Positions 25,531-35,018 of a stretch of DNA of 62,222 nt are shown here, one piece after another. The DNA lies in NCBI RefSeq assembly GCF_040548735.1, contig NZ_JBEPSD010000005.1, forward strand, positions 1 through 62,222, written 5' to 3'. The DNA is from Rhodanobacter soli. GTDB taxonomy: Bacteria; Pseudomonadota; Gammaproteobacteria; Xanthomonadales; Rhodanobacteraceae. A program made the translations under genes and the position numbers. Numbering within the stretch: the first letter of the stretch is position 1; every line of letters begins with the position of its first letter. Below the pieces are notes generated by a model. The model did no database searches. It saw only the letters and a program-made list of their open reading frames with translations, and was not told where the DNA came from.

Positions 25531-27024
25531 ATGGCAACCGAAAAACTCGCCGAACAGGGCGGTGCCGTACAGACTCTGGATGCAGGCGATTTTGCTGCAC
25601 TGCTGAGCAAGGAATTCAAGCCCAAGAGCGACCGCGCGAAGGAGGAAGTGGAATCGGCGGTCCGCACGCTGGCAGAGCAGGTACTGAACAAGTCCGACAT
25701 CGTTTCCGACGACGTCGCGCAAACCATCAATGCCTACATCGCGGAGATCGATCGCAAGCTCAGCGAACAGATCAACCTGATCATGCACCACGCCGACTTC
25801 CAGAAGCTGGAAAGCGCCTGGCGCGGCCTGCATCACCTGGTCAACAACACCGAGACGGATCAGCAGCTGAAGATCCGCGTGATGAACATCTCCAAGAAGG
25901 AGCTGGCCAAGACCCTGAAGCGCTACAAGGGCACAGCCTGGGACCAGAGCCCGATCTTCAAGAAGCTGTATGAAGAGGAATACGGCCAGCTGGGCGGCGA
26001 ACCCTACGGTTGCCTGGTCGGCGACTACTACTTCGATCACAGCCCGCCCGACGTCGAGCTGCTTACCGGCATCGCGCAGGTCGCGGCCGCCGCGCATGCG
26101 CCGTTCATCTCGGCTGCGGGCTCCACCCTGATGGGCATGGACAGCTGGAACGAGCTGGCCAACCCGCGCGACCTGGCCAAGGTGTTCTCCACGCCGGACT
26201 ACGCCGCCTGGCGCTCGCTGCGCGAGTCGGACGATGCCAAGTACATCGGCCTGACCATGCCGCGCACGCTGGCCCGGCTGCCCTACGGTGCAGCGACGGA
26301 TCCGGTGGAGGAGTTCAATTTCGAGGAAGACACCGCCGGTGCGGATTCGTCCAAGTACACCTGGCAGAACGCCGCTTACGCGATGGCGGTGAACATCAAC
26401 CGCTCGTTCAAGATGTACGGCTGGTGCTCACGGATTCGCGGCATCGAGTCCGGCGGCGCGGTGGAGGGTCTGCCGGCGCATACCTTCCCGACCGACGATG
26501 GCGGCGTGGACATGAAGTGCCCCACCGAGATCGCGATCACCGACCGGCGCTCGGCGGAGCTGGACAAGATGGGCATGATGCCGCTGGTGCACCGCAAGAA
26601 CTCGGACATGGCGGCCTTCATCAGCGCACAGTCGCTGGCCAAGCCGGAGGAATACGACGATCCGGACGCCACCGCCAACGCGGCTCTCGGTGCGCGCTTG
26701 CCGTACATGTTTGCGTGCTGCCGTTTCGCGCATTACCTGAAGTGCATCGTGCGCGACAAGATCGGTTCGTTCAAGGATCGTGACGCGATGGAGCGCTGGC
26801 TGGCGTCGTGGATCAATCAGTACGTCGACGGCGACCCGGCCAACTCCAGCGAGGAGACCAAGGCACGCAAGCCGCTGTCCGCGGCGGAAGTGGTGGTGGA
26901 AGAGGTGGAAGGGGCGCCGGGGTATTACACGTCGAAGTTTTTCCTCAAGCCGCATTATCAGCTGGAAGGTTTGACTGTTTCCTTGAGGCTCGTGTCTCGT
27001 TTGCCGTCGGCTGCCAAGAGCTGA
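25531..27024 (+). CDS. tssC: T6SS contractile sheath large subunit TssC
   Basis: Large sheath protein (VipB/EvpB family), 497 residues, which is standard. Recognisable segments are FQKLESAWRGLHHLV (~residues 90-104), LKIRVMNISKKEL, SPIFKKLYEEEYGQLGGEP, PFISAAGSTL, and the C-terminal YTSKFFLKPHYQLEGLTVSL. It follows tssB by 6 bp. A 116-bp gap with a short GC hairpin separates it from hcp, perhaps allowing independent hcp expression. Confidence 0.97.
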   Translation: MATEKLAEQGGAVQTLDAGDFAALLSKEFKPKSDRAKEEVESAVRTLAEQVLNKSDIVSDDVAQTINAYIAEIDRKLSEQINLIMHHADFQKLESAWRGLHHLVNNTETDQQLKIRVMNISKKELAKTLKRYKGTAWDQSPIFKKLYEEEYGQLGGEPYGCLVGDYYFDHSPPDVELLTGIAQVAAAAHAPFISAAGSTLMGMDSWNELANPRDLAKVFSTPDYAAWRSLRESDDAKYIGLTMPRTLARLPYGAATDPVEEFNFEEDTAGADSSKYTWQNAAYAMAVNINRSFKMYGWCSRIRGIESGGAVEGLPAHTFPTDDGGVDMKCPTEIAITDRRSAELDKMGMMPLVHRKNSDMAAFISAQSLAKPEEYDDPDATANAALGARLPYMFACCRFAHYLKCIVRDKIGSFKDRDAMERWLASWINQYVDGDPANSSEETKARKPLSAAEVVVEEVEGAPGYYTSKFFLKPHYQLEGLTVSLRLVSRLPSAAKS

Positions 27025-27140
27025 TCCGGTCCGGATGTTCTTGGTTTCAAAGTAGGTGCAACACCCGTTATTGCCTGGCAGGTCCGCGAAACATGCGGGC
27101 CGTCCGGCTCAACTGATCCCAATAGACAAGGAGAATTCTC

Positions 27141-27635
27141 ATGGCATTAGACATGCACCTGAAACTGGAAGGCGGCAGTGTCACCTTCACTGGCGAGTCC
27201 AAGCATGAAAAGCACAAGGATCAGATCCAGCTTCTGGCCTGGTCGTGGGGCCTGTCGCAGAGCGGTTCGTTTGGCCACGGCACCGGCGGCGGCGCCGGCA
27301 AGGCGAACGTGCAGGACATCAGCTTCACCAAGTACCTCGACAAGAGCTCCACGGCCTTCATCAAGGCACTCGTGACCGGTGCGCATATCACCACCGTGAC
27401 CCTGTTCATTTCGAAGGCCGGCGGCAAGCAGGAAGACTACTTCACCATCAAGCTCACCAGCGCGATGGTCACCAGCTATTCCACGGGCGGCTCCGGCGGT
27501 GAAGACATGCTCACCGAGAACGTGTCGCTCAGCTTCGCGAAGTTCGACATCGAATACTTCAAGCAGGACGACAAGGGTGCCGTGGCTTCGGCGGGCACCG
27601 TTGGCTACAGCGTCGAGGAAGTGAAGGCCAGCTGA
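27141..27635 (+). CDS. hcp: T6SS tube protein Hcp
   Basis: Forms the hexameric inner tube and carries small effectors. The 164-residue protein has the Hcp pattern: DMHLKLEGG, IQLLAWSWGLSQSGS, FTKYLDKSSTAFIKALVTG and FAKFDIEYF. A strong Shine-Dalgarno AAGGAG (27128-27133) stands 7 bp before the ATG, the best in the cluster, consistent with the high demand for Hcp. It lies in its own intergenic space (116 bp before, about 200 bp after), so it may have separate transcript ends. No C-terminal effector extension is present. Confidence 0.97.
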   Translation: MALDMHLKLEGGSVTFTGESKHEKHKDQIQLLAWSWGLSQSGSFGHGTGGGAGKANVQDISFTKYLDKSSTAFIKALVTGAHITTVTLFISKAGGKQEDYFTIKLTSAMVTSYSTGGSGGEDMLTENVSLSFAKFDIEYFKQDDKGAVASAGTVGYSVEEVKAS

Positions 27636-27838
27636 TCCGGCCCCTCGCTGTATCCGATTGAGGCCTGGCTTCAGGGGATCTCTGTGCAAGTTGGTCCTGC
27701 AGCGAACATCACGCACGGGTTCGGCCCGGCGTGGCGTTGCGCGTCCGGCTGCTTGTCCAGAGGTCGCCTTGGTCCAGGCATTCCTCCCGTACCGGGCGTG
27801 TCGACGACATGACCCATGGTTGGCCTCCGAGAGATGAA

Positions 27839-28630
27839 ATGACACCCGAGAGCAAACTCAAAGAAGGCCGACCAGACGAGGCGCTGCAGCTGCTTGCAGC
27901 CGAAGTGCGCAACAACCCGGCGGATGCCAAGCGTCGGGTTTTTTTATTCCAGTTGCTGGCTCTGCTTGGACAGTGGGAGCGGGCACAGAACCAGTTGAAC
28001 GTCAGCGGCGAACTGGAGCCTCTCAACGCCATGCTGGTCGGTGCCTATACCGAGGCGTTGAAGGGCGAGCAGGTGCGTGCCGACGTCTTTGCGGGGAAGC
28101 GCCTGCCGGTGGTCATCGGCGAACCGGAGCAGTGGCTGGCGTTGTTGTTGCAGGCGCTGAAGCTGACCGCGGAGGGGCGCCACGAACAGGCTGCCGACCT
28201 GCGCGGGCAGGCCTTCGAGCAGGCTCCCGCCGTGAGCGGAAGCATCGACGGCACGCCATTCGAGTGGATCGCTGACGCTGACACGCGGTTGGGTCCGTGT
28301 CTGGAAATCGTCGTCAACGGCGGCTATTCCTGGGTGCCGTTCTCGCGTCTGCGGGAATTGAAATTCGAGGCGCCGACCGATCTTCGCGACAAGATCTGGG
28401 TGCCCGCGGAAGTGACGTGGACCAACGGCGGCAAGGCGATCGGGTTCATTCCCGGGCGCTATCCCGGCTCCGAGCGGGCCGACGACAACGACCTCGTACT
28501 GGCGCGCAAGACGGAATGGATCGATGCCGGTGCGGATCTTCAGGTGGGCCTGGGCCAACGGATGCTGGCGACCGACACGGACGACTACGCGTTGCTCGAT
28601 GCCAGGCTGATCACGTTCGACACCCACTGA
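27839..28630 (+). CDS. tagJ: T6SS accessory protein TagJ (ImpE family)
   Basis: A 263-residue ImpE/TagJ protein. TagJ of P. aeruginosa binds the sheath and can interact with ClpV. Family features are the N-terminal helical repeat SKLKEGRPDEALQLLAAEV, DAKRRVFLFQLLALLGQWERA, and the C-terminal beta part FEWIADADTRLGPCLEI, PFSRLRELKFEAPTDLRDKI and LGQRMLATDTDDYALLDAR. ATG 27839 is chosen over in-frame upstream codons because it opens directly into the conserved helix. The 203-bp gap before it shows only short palindromes. It is followed 18 bp later by tssE, as is usual in TagJ-containing clusters. Confidence 0.92.
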   Translation: MTPESKLKEGRPDEALQLLAAEVRNNPADAKRRVFLFQLLALLGQWERAQNQLNVSGELEPLNAMLVGAYTEALKGEQVRADVFAGKRLPVVIGEPEQWLALLLQALKLTAEGRHEQAADLRGQAFEQAPAVSGSIDGTPFEWIADADTRLGPCLEIVVNGGYSWVPFSRLRELKFEAPTDLRDKIWVPAEVTWTNGGKAIGFIPGRYPGSERADDNDLVLARKTEWIDAGADLQVGLGQRMLATDTDDYALLDARLITFDTH

Positions 28631-28648
28631 CCGGAGCGTGAGCGTGCC

Positions 28649-29152
28649 ATGGCTGAATTGACCACCCAGGAGAGACTTCAGCCTTCGCTGCTCGATCGAC
28701 TTACCGACGACGAGCCAGGCAAGCTCGAGGAGAGTCGCGAGAAGCGCGTGATCTCGGCGACACGACTGCGCGATTGCGTCACGCGCGATATTTCGTGGCT
28801 GTTGAATTGCGTGAATCTGAGCGTGGATACCGATTTGGGCGATTATCCGGAAGTCTCCGGCTCGGTACTCAATTTCGGTATTCCCGACCTCACCGGTGTG
28901 GCCTTGTCGGGCATCAATTCGGACATCCTGCAGCGGCAGGTGAGGGATGCCATTCTCGCTTTTGAACCGCGGCTCACCGCCAATACGCTGCGGGTTACGG
29001 CGACCGCGAAATCCGCGCGGATGGATCGGCAGGCGCTGATGTTCAACATCGAGTCGGAAATGTGGGCCCAGCCGATTCCGCTGAATCTCTATCTGAAGAC
29101 CGAGGTCGATCTGGAGACCGGCAGCTTCAAGGTTTCGGAGGGCTTCGGCTGA
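28649..29152 (+). CDS. tssE: T6SS baseplate protein TssE
   Basis: gp25-like baseplate component, 167 residues. It shows the N-terminal LQPSLLDRLTDDEP, the helical stretch RDCVTRDISWLLNC, LNFGIPDLTG, and the lysozyme-like beta segment ILAFEPRL. It initiates sheath assembly with TssF, TssG and TssK. It lies between tagJ and tssF, with 6 bp to tssF. Confidence 0.95.
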   Translation: MAELTTQERLQPSLLDRLTDDEPGKLEESREKRVISATRLRDCVTRDISWLLNCVNLSVDTDLGDYPEVSGSVLNFGIPDLTGVALSGINSDILQRQVRDAILAFEPRLTANTLRVTATAKSARMDRQALMFNIESEMWAQPIPLNLYLKTEVDLETGSFKVSEGFG

Positions 29153-29158
29153 TCGCCC

Positions 29159-31042
29159 ATGGACCCACGCCTGCTGCGTTACTACAACCGGGAACTGCAA
29201 CACGTCCGCGAGATGGGCGGCGAGTTTGCGCGCGAGTATCCGAAGATTGCCGGGCGACTCGGGCTGGAGGGCTTCGAGTGCGCCGACCCCTACGTGGAGC
29301 GGCTGCTGGAAGGGTTCGCCTTCCTCGCTGCCCGTGTGCAGCTCAAGCTGGACGCGCAATTCCCGGTGTTCACCCAGCACCTGCTGGAAATGATCTACCC
29401 CCATTACCTCGCACCGGTGCCTTCGATGGCGGTGGTGCAGATGCAGCCGGACCTGAAGGAAAGCGGCCTGCTGGCCGGCCACGTCGTGGAGCGGCATACG
29501 GCATTGCGCAGCCTTATCGGCAAGGACGACCGCACGGCCTGCGAATACCGCACGGCCCACGACGTCACGCTGTGGCCGCTGGAGCTCACCGACGCGAAGT
29601 ACCTTGAAACACCCGCTGCGATAGCGGCCGCCGGCGTGACCTTGCCGGCGGGCAAGCCCGTGCGTGCCGGCCTGCGGCTGAAATTCCGGGTAACCGCCGG
29701 AGCGCAGGCGAACATGCTGGCGCTGGACGACCTCCCGGTATTCATCGCCGGCGCGGACGAGCTTCCCAAGCGCCTGTACGAGCAACTGCTGGGCAACGCC
29801 ACGGGCTTCATCGTGCGCACGCAGGGCGCCAGCGGCGAGATCAGCCGGCATTTCGATGCCTCGAGCATCCATCGCAAGGGCTTCGAGGAGAACGAGGCGC
29901 TGATTCCCTATACCGGACGTTCGTTCAGCGGCTACCGGCTGCTGCAGGAATACTTCGCCTGCCCCGAGCGTTTCCTGTTTGCCGAATTCTGCGGCCTGAA
30001 ATCCGTGCTGGCACGTTCAAAGGGCAGCGAGTTCGAGATCGTGGTGCTGTTCGACCGCAGCGTGGCCAGCCTGCACAACGCAGTCGACGTGAACAACTTC
30101 CGGCTGTTCTGCACGCCGGCGATCAACCTGTTCCCGCGGCGCGCCGACCGCATCCACCTGCAGCAGGGCAAGACGGAATACCACATTCTCGCCGACCGCA
30201 CCCGGCCGATGGATTTCGAGGTCCACAGCATCGGCAGCGTGGAGGGCTTCGGCGACAAGCAGGAGCCGGAGCAGCGCTTCCTGCCGTTCTACGGCTGTGA
30301 CGAGCGCACCTGGCACAGTCAGCATTCGGCCTACTACACGATTCGTCGCGAGCCGCGGCTGATCTCGTCGCGGCAGAAGCGGCAGGGCGCGCGGTCCAGC
30401 TACATCGGCAACGAGATGTTCATCTCCTTGGTCGACTCCAGCGAGGCGCCTTACTCCACCCAACTGCGCCAGATCGGCATGATGCTGATGTGCACCAATC
30501 GCGACCTGCCGCTGCAGATGCCGGTGGGCAAGTCGAAGACCGACTTCACCCTGGAGACCGGTGCACCGGTGGAATCGATCCGCTGCGTCGCCGGCCCGAC
30601 CAAGCCGCGTGCATCGGTGGCCACCGGCGAGACCGCGTGGCGTCTGCTCAGTCACCTGCAGCTGAACTACGTGTCGCTGCTCGAAAACAACGCGGGCGAA
30701 GGCGCCGCAGCGCTGCGCGAAATGCTGACGCTGTACTGCGACGAGTTCGACTCCAGCGCGTTGCGCCAGATCGAAGGCGTCAAGGCGGTCAGTTCGCAGC
30801 CCATCGTGCGGCGCGTCCCGGTACCCGGCCCGATCACCTTCGGCCGCGGCCTGGAAATCACCCTGACCTGCGACGACGGCGCATTCGAAGGCACCGGCGC
30901 CTTCCTGCTCGGCGCGGTGATGCAGCAATTCTTTGCGCGTTACGTATCCGTCAACTCTTTCACCGAAACCGTTCTGCGCACACTGGAACGCAACGAGGTT
31001 GCCCGATGGCCCGCCAGGCTGGGAACACGGCAGACGCTGTAG
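29159..31042 (+). CDS. tssF: T6SS baseplate protein TssF
   Basis: Wedge protein of the baseplate, 627 residues (typical 580-630). Typical segments are the start MDPRLLRYYNRELQHVREMG, EFAREYPKIAGRLGLEG, DPYVERLLEGFAFLAARVQ, LLEMIYPHYLAPVPSM, and the C-terminal FGRGLEITLTCDDGAFEGTG. The 3' end overlaps tssG by 37 bp. Confidence 0.97.
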   Translation: MDPRLLRYYNRELQHVREMGGEFAREYPKIAGRLGLEGFECADPYVERLLEGFAFLAARVQLKLDAQFPVFTQHLLEMIYPHYLAPVPSMAVVQMQPDLKESGLLAGHVVERHTALRSLIGKDDRTACEYRTAHDVTLWPLELTDAKYLETPAAIAAAGVTLPAGKPVRAGLRLKFRVTAGAQANMLALDDLPVFIAGADELPKRLYEQLLGNATGFIVRTQGASGEISRHFDASSIHRKGFEENEALIPYTGRSFSGYRLLQEYFACPERFLFAEFCGLKSVLARSKGSEFEIVVLFDRSVASLHNAVDVNNFRLFCTPAINLFPRRADRIHLQQGKTEYHILADRTRPMDFEVHSIGSVEGFGDKQEPEQRFLPFYGCDERTWHSQHSAYYTIRREPRLISSRQKRQGARSSYIGNEMFISLVDSSEAPYSTQLRQIGMMLMCTNRDLPLQMPVGKSKTDFTLETGAPVESIRCVAGPTKPRASVATGETAWRLLSHLQLNYVSLLENNAGEGAAALREMLTLYCDEFDSSALRQIEGVKAVSSQPIVRRVPVPGPITFGRGLEITLTCDDGAFEGTGAFLLGAVMQQFFARYVSVNSFTETVLRTLERNEVARWPARLGTRQTL

Positions 31043-32028
31043 CGCTGGAGATCGCGCTGCGCGACCACCCCGAGGCCTTCGAGTTCTTCGAAGCGGCCCG
31101 TCGGCTGGAGTGCGCGTATTCCGAACGTCCGCGGCTGGGCCATTCGGCCAAGGCCGCGGACGATTTCGTGCGGCTGTGCCAGACGCCGTCGCTGGCGTTC
31201 GCCCCGAAAACGGTCGACCGCTACCAGCCCGGCGGCACTGGCAGGCCGGCGCGCCTGCATGGCCTGTTCTTCGGCCTGTTCGGGCCGAATGCGCCGCTGC
31301 CGCTGCACCTCACCGAATATGCGATGGATCGCGAACTGAATGCGAAGGACACCACCTTCACCGCGTTCGCGAACATTTTCCATCACCGCATGATGAGCCT
31401 GTTCTACCGGGCCTGGGCCGACTCGCAGCCCACCGTGGAGCTGGACCGTCCGGCCGAGGATCATTTCCGCCTGTACATGGGCGCGCTGGTGGGTTTGGCC
31501 ACGCCAGGCCTCGACGGCCGCGATGCGCTGCCCGACCAGTTCAAGCGCTTCTTTGCCGGCCGCCTGCTGCAGCAGACCCGCAATGCCGAGGGGTTGCGCG
31601 GACTGCTCGAACGATTTTTCCGGATTCCGGTGGGCATCGTCGAATTCGTGGCCGAGTGGATGCGGCTGCCCGCATCTTCCCATCTCCGACTCGGTGGATC
31701 GGGCGAGGTGGCGGCACTGGGACTCACAGCGGTTGCCGGCGAGTACGTCTGGGGCAGCCAGCAGCGTTTCCGTCTGCGGCTGGGGCCGCTGAGTCGGGCC
31801 GAGTTCAACAATTTCCTGCCCGGTGGCGAGGCGCTCAAACAGCTGATCGCCGCGGTCAAGACCTATGTGGGCGAGGAGAAAGCCTGGGACGTGCAGCTGG
31901 TGCTGAAAAAAGCCGACGTGCCCACGACCCGCCTGGGCCAGAGCGGCCGCATGGGTCTGAGCACATGGATGGGCCAGCCGCAGCGCGATGGCGACGCCGA
32001 CGACGTGGTGTTGAAGCCGGTCGGCTAG
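31006..32028 (+). CDS. tssG: T6SS baseplate protein TssG
   Basis: Baseplate wedge partner of TssF, 340 residues. Family marks are FEFFEAARRLECAYSERPRL near residue 20, RLHGLFFGLFGPNAPLPLHL, FANIFHHRMMSLFYRAWADS and LRGLLERFFRIPVGIVEF. ATG 31006 lies inside the tssF 3' end (37-bp overlap), suggesting coupling; a longer frame from 30490 is a shadow inside tssF. A 96-bp gap leads to clpV. Confidence 0.96.
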   Translation: MARQAGNTADAVALEIALRDHPEAFEFFEAARRLECAYSERPRLGHSAKAADDFVRLCQTPSLAFAPKTVDRYQPGGTGRPARLHGLFFGLFGPNAPLPLHLTEYAMDRELNAKDTTFTAFANIFHHRMMSLFYRAWADSQPTVELDRPAEDHFRLYMGALVGLATPGLDGRDALPDQFKRFFAGRLLQQTRNAEGLRGLLERFFRIPVGIVEFVAEWMRLPASSHLRLGGSGEVAALGLTAVAGEYVWGSQQRFRLRLGPLSRAEFNNFLPGGEALKQLIAAVKTYVGEEKAWDVQLVLKKADVPTTRLGQSGRMGLSTWMGQPQRDGDADDVVLKPVG

Positions 32029-32124
32029 GAGTGCGGCGGCGGGGGGACGCGCGACCCGGACTTTGGAATGACTTTGCGACAAAAGACAGCTGGATCGACA
32101 ACAACTGCATAAGGATCGAAGACC

Positions 32125-34872
32125 ATGGCCGAGATCAGTCGCGGCGCCCTGTTTGGAAAGCTCAACAAGCTGGCTTTCCGGGGCATCGAAAGCGCTACCG
32201 TATTCTGCAAGCTGCGCGGCAATCCGTACGTGGAGCTGGTCCACTGGATCCACCAGATCCTGCAGCTGCAGGACTCCGACCTGCATCGCATCGTCAAGCA
32301 GTTCAACCTGAACCCATCGAACCTGGCGCGCGACATCACTGATGCGCTGGACCGGCTTCCGCGCGGATCGTCGTCGATCTCCGATCTTTCCAGCGACGTC
32401 GAGGAGGCGGTGGAGCGCGGCTGGGTGTTCGCCACCCTGATGTTCGGCGAGGCGCAAGTGCGCACCGGCTACCTTCTCGTCGGCTGCATGCGCACGCGCA
32501 ACCTGCGCAATGCGCTGCTGCACATCTCGGCCGAGTTCGACAAGATCAAGCCCGAGACGCTGCTGGAGAAGTTCGCCGAGGTCGTGGCCGGTTCGCCGGA
32601 AGACGGGCAGCATGCGAACGACGGTTTCCGCATGGGCGGAGGCAGCGCGCCCGGCGAAGCCAGCGGTGCGATGTCGCCGGCGCAGATGGGCAAGCAGGAG
32701 GCGCTGGCGCAGTTCACCATCGACCTCACCGAACAGGCGCGCAGCGGCAAGATGGACCCGATCGTCGGCCGCGACGACGAGATCCGCCAGCTGGTCGACA
32801 TCCTCATGCGCCGCCGCCAGAACAATCCGATGCTGGTCGGCGAAGCCGGCGTGGGCAAGACCGCGGTGATCGAGGGCTTTGCCATGCGCATCGCCATCGG
32901 TGACGTGCCGCCGCCGCTGAAAGACGTGCAACTGCGCGTGCTCGATGTCGGCCTGCTGCAGGCCGGTGCCAGCATGAAGGGCGAGTTCGAGAATCGCCTG
33001 AAGCAGGTGATCGAGGAAGTGCAGTCGTCCACGAAGCCGATCATCCTGTTCATCGACGAGGCGCATACCCTGGTCGGTGCCGGCGGCGCAGCCGGCACCG
33101 GCGACGCGGCGAACCTGCTCAAGCCGGCACTGGCGCGCGGCAACCTGCGCACCATCGGTGCCACCACCTGGGCCGAGTACAAGAAGCACATCGAGAAAGA
33201 CCCGGCGCTGACCCGTCGCTTCCAGACCGTGCAGATCGACGAACCCAGCGAGGAGAAGGCGATCCTGATGATGCGCGGCGTCGCCAGCGTGATGGAGAAG
33301 CACCACAAGGTGCAGATCCTCGACGAGGCGCTGGAGGCCGCAGTCAAGCTGTCGCATCGCTACATCCCCGCGCGGCAGCTGCCGGACAAGGCGGTGAGCC
33401 TGCTCGACACCGCCTGCGCACGCGTGGCGATCAGCCAGCACGCGGTGCCGGCGGAAGTGGACGACACCCGCAAGCGCATCCAGGCGCTGGAAACCGAACT
33501 CGGCATCATCGGCCGCGAGAAGAATGTGGGCGTCGAGGTGGCGGCACGCGAGGAAGCGGCCAGCGAGAAACTGGCGGCGCAGAAGGTGCGCCTGGAAACC
33601 CTCGAGGCGAACTGGATCGTCGAGAAAGAGCTGGTCGAGAAGATTCTCGACATCCGTTCCAAGCTGCGCGGCTCGACTGCGCCGGTCGAAGGTACCGGCA
33701 GCGCGCTGGAGGAATCGGCGAACCAGGAGGCGGAAGCGAAGCCCGTGCCGTTGGCGGGCGAGGCGCCGCTGGATGGTGCCGCGCGTGCTGCAGCGCTCGA
33801 TGAATTGAAGGGTCTGCAGACGCAGCTGGCCGAGCTGCAAGGCGAGAACCCGCTGATCCTCGCATCGGTGGACCAGCAGGCAGTCGGTTCGGTGGTGTCG
33901 GACTGGACCGGCATTCCCGTAGGGCGCATGGTCAAGAGCGAAGTCGAGACCGTGATGAACCTGGCCAAGCTGATGGGCGCGCGCGTCATTGGCCAGGACC
34001 ACGCGATGGAGATGATCGCCAAGCGCATCCAGACCTCGCGCGCCGGACTGGTCGACCCGAACAAGCCGATCGGCGTGTTCATGCTGGCCGGCACTTCCGG
34101 TGTCGGCAAGACCGAGACCGCCTTGGCGCTGGCCGAGGCGCTGTACGGCGGCGAGCAGAACATCATCACCATCAACATGAGCGAGTTCCAGGAGGCACAC
34201 ACCGTCTCCACGCTGAAAGGCGCGCCTCCCGGCTATGTCGGCTATGGCGAGGGTGGCGTGCTCACCGAGGCGGTGCGCCGCAAGCCGTATTCGGTGGTGC
34301 TGCTGGACGAAGTGGAGAAGGCCCATCCGGACGTCCACGAGATCTTCTTCCAGGTATTCGACAAGGGCGTGATGGAAGACGGCGAAGGCCGCTCCATCGA
34401 CTTCAAAAACACCCTGATCCTGCTCACCACCAATGCCGGCACCGACATGATCGCCGGCCTGTGCAAAGACCCCGAGCTGATGCCCGACCACGAGGGCATG
34501 GCCAAGGCACTGCGCGAACCATTATTGAAGATCTTCCCGCCGGCTCTGCTCGGACGGTTGGTGACGATCCCGTACTACCCGCTCAGCCCGGAAATGCTGG
34601 GCAAGATCGTCAAGCTGCAGATCAACCGCATCAAGAAGCGCGTCGAGGCACGCTACAAGATCCCGTTCGAGTACAGCGAGGACGTGGTGAAGCTGGTGGT
34701 CGAACGCTGCACCGAAACCGAATCGGGCGGGCGCATGATCGACGCGATCCTCACCAATTCGATGCTGCCCGACATCTCGCGCGCGTTCCTGACCAAGATG
34801 ATGGAAGGGGAGCAGGTTGCGAAGGTGCAGGTAAATGTGACGGATGGGGAGTTTTCGTACGCGTTTGGATGA
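32125..34872 (+). CDS. clpV: T6SS sheath-recycling ATPase TssH (ClpV)
   Basis: AAA+ unfoldase that disassembles contracted sheath. The 915-residue protein has an N-terminal ClpV domain (LFGKLNKLAFRGIESAT…), a first AAA domain with Walker A GEAGVGKT (~239-246) and a Walker B segment ending IDEAHTLVGAGG, a middle coiled domain (~residues 440-570), and a second AAA domain with GTSGVGKT (~656-663) and LLDEVEKAH. Length and order are standard. It ends the structural block; the next gene is in a lower-GC region. Confidence 0.98.
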   Translation: MAEISRGALFGKLNKLAFRGIESATVFCKLRGNPYVELVHWIHQILQLQDSDLHRIVKQFNLNPSNLARDITDALDRLPRGSSSISDLSSDVEEAVERGWVFATLMFGEAQVRTGYLLVGCMRTRNLRNALLHISAEFDKIKPETLLEKFAEVVAGSPEDGQHANDGFRMGGGSAPGEASGAMSPAQMGKQEALAQFTIDLTEQARSGKMDPIVGRDDEIRQLVDILMRRRQNNPMLVGEAGVGKTAVIEGFAMRIAIGDVPPPLKDVQLRVLDVGLLQAGASMKGEFENRLKQVIEEVQSSTKPIILFIDEAHTLVGAGGAAGTGDAANLLKPALARGNLRTIGATTWAEYKKHIEKDPALTRRFQTVQIDEPSEEKAILMMRGVASVMEKHHKVQILDEALEAAVKLSHRYIPARQLPDKAVSLLDTACARVAISQHAVPAEVDDTRKRIQALETELGIIGREKNVGVEVAAREEAASEKLAAQKVRLETLEANWIVEKELVEKILDIRSKLRGSTAPVEGTGSALEESANQEAEAKPVPLAGEAPLDGAARAAALDELKGLQTQLAELQGENPLILASVDQQAVGSVVSDWTGIPVGRMVKSEVETVMNLAKLMGARVIGQDHAMEMIAKRIQTSRAGLVDPNKPIGVFMLAGTSGVGKTETALALAEALYGGEQNIITINMSEFQEAHTVSTLKGAPPGYVGYGEGGVLTEAVRRKPYSVVLLDEVEKAHPDVHEIFFQVFDKGVMEDGEGRSIDFKNTLILLTTNAGTDMIAGLCKDPELMPDHEGMAKALREPLLKIFPPALLGRLVTIPYYPLSPEMLGKIVKLQINRIKKRVEARYKIPFEYSEDVVKLVVERCTETESGGRMIDAILTNSMLPDISRAFLTKMMEGEQVAKVQVNVTDGEFSYAFG

Positions 34873-35018
34873 TGACTCGAGTGAAAGTGATCTGGCTCCG
34901 TTTTCCAACTTGGGATGGGGCCAGCGCTCCGTCACGAATACCGTCGTGAGCCATCGTCGACCCACGGCGGCAAAGATTCTGCATTTGCTTTCAACCGTAC
35001 ACATCAGGGAACAGGGTG

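Noticed and set aside
30940..34491. A 1183-codon minus-strand open frame opposite tssG and clpV
   Set aside because: Antisense shadow; composition is His/Gln/Arg-rich noise and the plus-strand genes are unambiguous.
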